From the NCBI RefSeq assembly GCF_001661495.1, contig NZ_BDDT01000003.1:1-64000 (forward strand): 64,000 bases of DNA, given 5' to 3'. How positions within the stretch are numbered: position 1 is the stretch's first letter; the number at the start of each line of letters is the position of its first letter. The DNA is from Pseudoalteromonas prydzensis (GTDB lineage Bacteria; Pseudomonadota; Gammaproteobacteria; Enterobacterales; Alteromonadaceae). A program made the translations under genes and the position numbers. Shown here piece after piece: positions 61,714-64,000 of this stretch. The notes below the pieces were generated by a model. That model worked only from the letters and a program-made list of their open reading frames with translations, was not told the DNA's origin and made no database searches.

Positions 61714-62370
61714 TTAAATCACCTGAATAATTTGCTCTTGGTTTAAGCGTGATTTTGGCAGTTTGGCATTATAGTCAGTTTGCGTTTCGTGATAACCGAT
61801 AACAAGTGCAACTTCGCAAATATAACCATCTAACTCATCCGCAAAAAGTTCACTAATTAGCTCGCTATCTACGCCTTCCATTGGGGTTGAATCAATACCT
61901 AAACGTGCAACGGCGTGCATAGTATTACCAAGTGCAAGGTAGGTTTGTGCTTTGCTCCAGGTGCCATTGTTACCAGATTCATCGGTATTTAAATCAACGA
62001 ATGCATATGCGCCAAAGGCTTGCTCGCGGTTTTCTGCAGGCGTGCGGCCATTTTTGATATCAGTGTCAATCACTTTTGCATAATCTGCTCGGCTATATTT
62101 TGGGTTGTATGCAAACAAAATAATGTGTGAGGCAGCTTTAATATGAGGTTGATTAAATTGAAACTTGTTAGCAAAAGTATCATGCATACGTTGCTTTGCT
62201 TGCTCAGACTCAATAACAATGAATTTCCATGGTTGCGAATTAATTGATGACGGGGATAAACGCATAGCTTGATAGATAACAGCTAAATCTTCTGCCGATA
62301 CACGTTTAGTTGCATCATATTTTTTTGCTGTGTAACGAGCTTCTAAGTCAGTAATAATCGGGTGTGTCAT
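61714..62370 (-). CDS. Nitroreductase, NfsB type
   Basis: An FMN-dependent NAD(P)H nitroreductase of 218 residues. It shows LEARYTAKKYD at the start, the FMN-binding SPSSINSQPWKFIVIES, and the C-terminal GYHETQTDYNAKLPKSRL. It is close in length to E. coli NfsB (217). ATG 62370 has AGGAA upstream and gives the standard N-terminus; a longer frame to 62430 is rejected. A LysR-type regulator is divergent 114 bases away and probably controls it. Confidence 0.9.
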   Translation of the reverse strand: MTHPIITDLEARYTAKKYDATKRVSAEDLAVIYQAMRLSPSSINSQPWKFIVIESEQAKQRMHDTFANKFQFNQPHIKAASHIILFAYNPKYSRADYAKVIDTDIKNGRTPAENREQAFGAYAFVDLNTDESGNNGTWSKAQTYLALGNTMHAVARLGIDSTPMEGVDSELISELFADELDGYICEVALVIGYHETQTDYNAKLPKSRLNQEQIIQVI

Positions 62371-62484
62371 AATTGGTTCCTGTAGCGAATAATCAAAGCT
62401 GTTGAATGGAGCTGATGATAGCGCTTGCATTACTTTTGATAAACAGCATAATTATTGAATCATTATCAAATATATTTAGATAAT

Positions 62485-63423
62485 ATGCAGATTGACGATT
62501 TAAAACTTATTTTAAAAGTTGCGGAATTTAAAAGTATCACCCTTGCAGCAGCAAAATTGGATATGCGAACAGCAACCGCAAGCGCCGCTATTAAAAGGGT
62601 AGAAGCGACATTAGGTGTTGACCTCTTTGTGCGCACTACGCGGCATTTAAGGCTATCAGCAGCAGGTGAACGCTACATTCCACAGTGCGAGCAAGCAATA
62701 ACCATACTTGAACAAGCTCGGCAAAACCTTAAAGGTGAACATGATGAGATTGAAGGGGAACTAAGGGTTGCATTATCATCTGATCTTGGCCGTAATTTAG
62801 TGATCCCTTGGATTGATGAAATTATGGATAGTTACCCTAAGGTGAGTCTACGCACGCATATTAGTGATAGTAACATTGATTTTTACCGCGATTCGGTGGA
62901 TATAGCACTGCGTTATGGCTCGCCAAATGATGCCAATGTTTATGGATTTAAAATTTGTAACGTGCCCCGCTTATTGTGCGCCACCAAAGCATACGTGCAG
63001 CAATATGGTGATCCTCAGCACCCAGATGATTTAGCCCAGCATCAAGGGTTATTTTATCAACTGCAAGATATTATCAATAATGTGTGGGAATTCACCGACG
63101 GGCAAAACAAATACAAAGTAAAAATGCAGGGCAAGCGCGCCTCTAATGATGGTGATTTAGTACGGCGCTGGTGTGTTGCTGGCAAAGGGCTTGCCGTAAA
63201 ATCAGCATTAGATATAGCCGATGACCTACTAAATGATCGAGTCGTTACCCTGATGCCGGGCTATAAACATACCTGTGGCGAACTCTGGCTCATTTGCCCA
63301 AGTCGTCAATCAATTACTCCTGCAGTTAGACTATTACGTGATACGTGTCGTGAAAAAGCACGCACGATAATCAGCCAACTAATTGATAAAGGCGTACTTG
63401 AACACAGTGTACTTGATGACTAA
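62485..63423 (+). CDS. LysR-family transcriptional regulator
   Basis: A protein of about 312 residues with an N-terminal winged helix (KSITLAAAKLDMRTATASAA then IKRVEATLGVDLF) and the substrate-binding domain (ELRVALSSDLGRNLVIPW). It resembles the CrgA/AaeR-like group. ATG 62485 gives the family's standard start (MQIDDLKLILKVAEF); a TTG 30 bases upstream is unlikely. It is divergent from the nitroreductase gene, suggesting it regulates that gene. Confidence 0.92.
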   Translation: MQIDDLKLILKVAEFKSITLAAAKLDMRTATASAAIKRVEATLGVDLFVRTTRHLRLSAAGERYIPQCEQAITILEQARQNLKGEHDEIEGELRVALSSDLGRNLVIPWIDEIMDSYPKVSLRTHISDSNIDFYRDSVDIALRYGSPNDANVYGFKICNVPRLLCATKAYVQQYGDPQHPDDLAQHQGLFYQLQDIINNVWEFTDGQNKYKVKMQGKRASNDGDLVRRWCVAGKGLAVKSALDIADDLLNDRVVTLMPGYKHTCGELWLICPSRQSITPAVRLLRDTCREKARTIISQLIDKGVLEHSVLDD

Positions 63424-63550
63424 TTATTAAACATATTCTGTGCTACAACGTGGCAATTGAGCATTAAGGGGAGTTTACTATTACTCTGTAGGATCACTTT
63501 TATTTGCTTCATGATTTCGTTTAAAAATAACGCCTTTAAAGTTTTTGCTT

Positions 63551-63585
63551 CAAATAAAAAGCCCGAACTGTATACAGCTCGGGCT
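63551..63585 (-). terminator. Terminator of the RND pump gene
   Basis: AGCCCGA(A/G)CTG-type stem (63560-63585) ending in TTTTT on the minus strand, 20 bases after the pump gene's stop. Confidence 0.88.
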
Positions 63586-63606
63586 AGTTGGTTGGGATAT
63601 CAAATT

Positions 63607-64000
63607 TTATAAAGGTGAGTGGCTTACTTTGCTGTCCACCTTGCCGCTAGCCGGAGTTCCATCTACCAGCGCTTCTTTTCCACGCCATTTACGAATTAAT
63701 CGTTTAGCATCTTCTAGTGCGACATATTGACATGGGATCAGGACCAGCGTAATTACGGTGGCAAATAACACACCAAAGGCCAGCGATACCGCCATTGGGA
63801 TCACGATTTTAGCTTGTAAGCTGGTTTCCATGATGATTGGTAACACGCCAATAAAGGTGGTGATTGAAGTAAGCATTATCGCTCTGAAGCGCCGTGCACC
63901 AGCTTGCATTACTGCATCTTTTATTGCTACACCTTCAGCGCGGGCTTTATTAACAAAGTCCACCATTACTAATGAATCGTTCACAACAACACCGGCTACA
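63607..64000 (-). CDS. RND efflux pump permease, C-terminal part (cut by window end)
   Basis: The last 130 or so residues of an AcrB/MexF-type RND transporter. [18 protein letters not shown] lies in the helix that follows a GIVVNDSxV motif, and [20 protein letters not shown] and [18 protein letters not shown] are the last two or three membrane helices. The frame stays open through base 64000, so the start lies outside the window. The substrate cannot be judged. Confidence 0.92.
   Translation of the reverse strand, partial: VAGVVVNDSLVMVDFVNKARAEGVAIKDAVMQAGARRFRAIMLTSITTFIGVLPIIMETSLQAKIVIPMAVSLAFGVLFATVITLVLIPCQYVALEDAKRLIRKWRGKEALVDGTPASGKVDSKVSHSPL

Overview
The window reads as a contiguous chromosomal stretch of a marine gammaproteobacterium close to Pseudoalteromonas (order Alteromonadales). 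This is judged from visibly AT-rich DNA and from housekeeping proteins of gammaproteobacterial type (HtpG, Adk, GltB/GltD, RecN, NadK, GrpE, FtsK, LolA, SerS). A GH3 exo-glucanase lipoprotein next to a sugar porin and transporters and an NhaD antiporter also fit a marine glycan user. Identity was judged by eye from protein motifs; no database was searched.

Layout. 1-582: the 3' end of a 23S rRNA gene, a spacer without tRNA, 5S rRNA and a terminator. 0.8-3.6 kb: an RluA-type pseudouridine synthase and heat-shock htpG. 3.8-11.3 kb: a beta-glucan or oligosaccharide locus (AraC regulator, GH3 lipoprotein, outer-membrane porin, two MFS transporters). 11.4-14.9 kb: adk, a secreted thiol peroxidase, and a CheC-type response regulator paired with a PAS-GGDEF diguanylate cyclase. 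14.9-19.7 kb: the prkA-yeaH-spoVR stress operon, followed by sodB and grxD. 21.2-28.5 kb: a sigma-54 two-component system and a MacAB-like export operon, headed by a possible 26-residue membrane peptide, a sigma-54-like promoter and two palindromic upstream sites. 29.2-35.1 kb: gltB-gltD.

35.1-41.2 kb is the one clearly accessory island. It holds small membrane proteins, one of which looks like a miniature of the flagellar MS-ring protein FliF and probably starts at ATT. It also holds a repeated leader of about 80 bp, a perfect 30-bp inverted repeat, a frameshifted DUF1778 antitoxin remnant, and several short palindromes. A well-formed integron attC site sits between a zinc-ribbon protein gene and a DUF4238 gene. 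No integrase or transposase is visible, so this looks like a decayed cassette cluster.

41.2-64 kb returns to core genes: recN, nadK, an HrcA-like repressor and grpE (both with sigma-32-like promoters), a Bcr-type exporter, an M48 lipoprotein peptidase, ald and lrp, ftsK-lolA-rarA-crcB-serS, a periplasmic solute-binding protein, an Nramp transporter, nhaD, and a nitroreductase divergent from a LysR regulator. The window ends inside an RND efflux pump gene.

The observations most worth following are the mini-FliF protein, the attC cassette cluster with its repeated leaders, and the sigma-54 export operon with its embedded small ORF.
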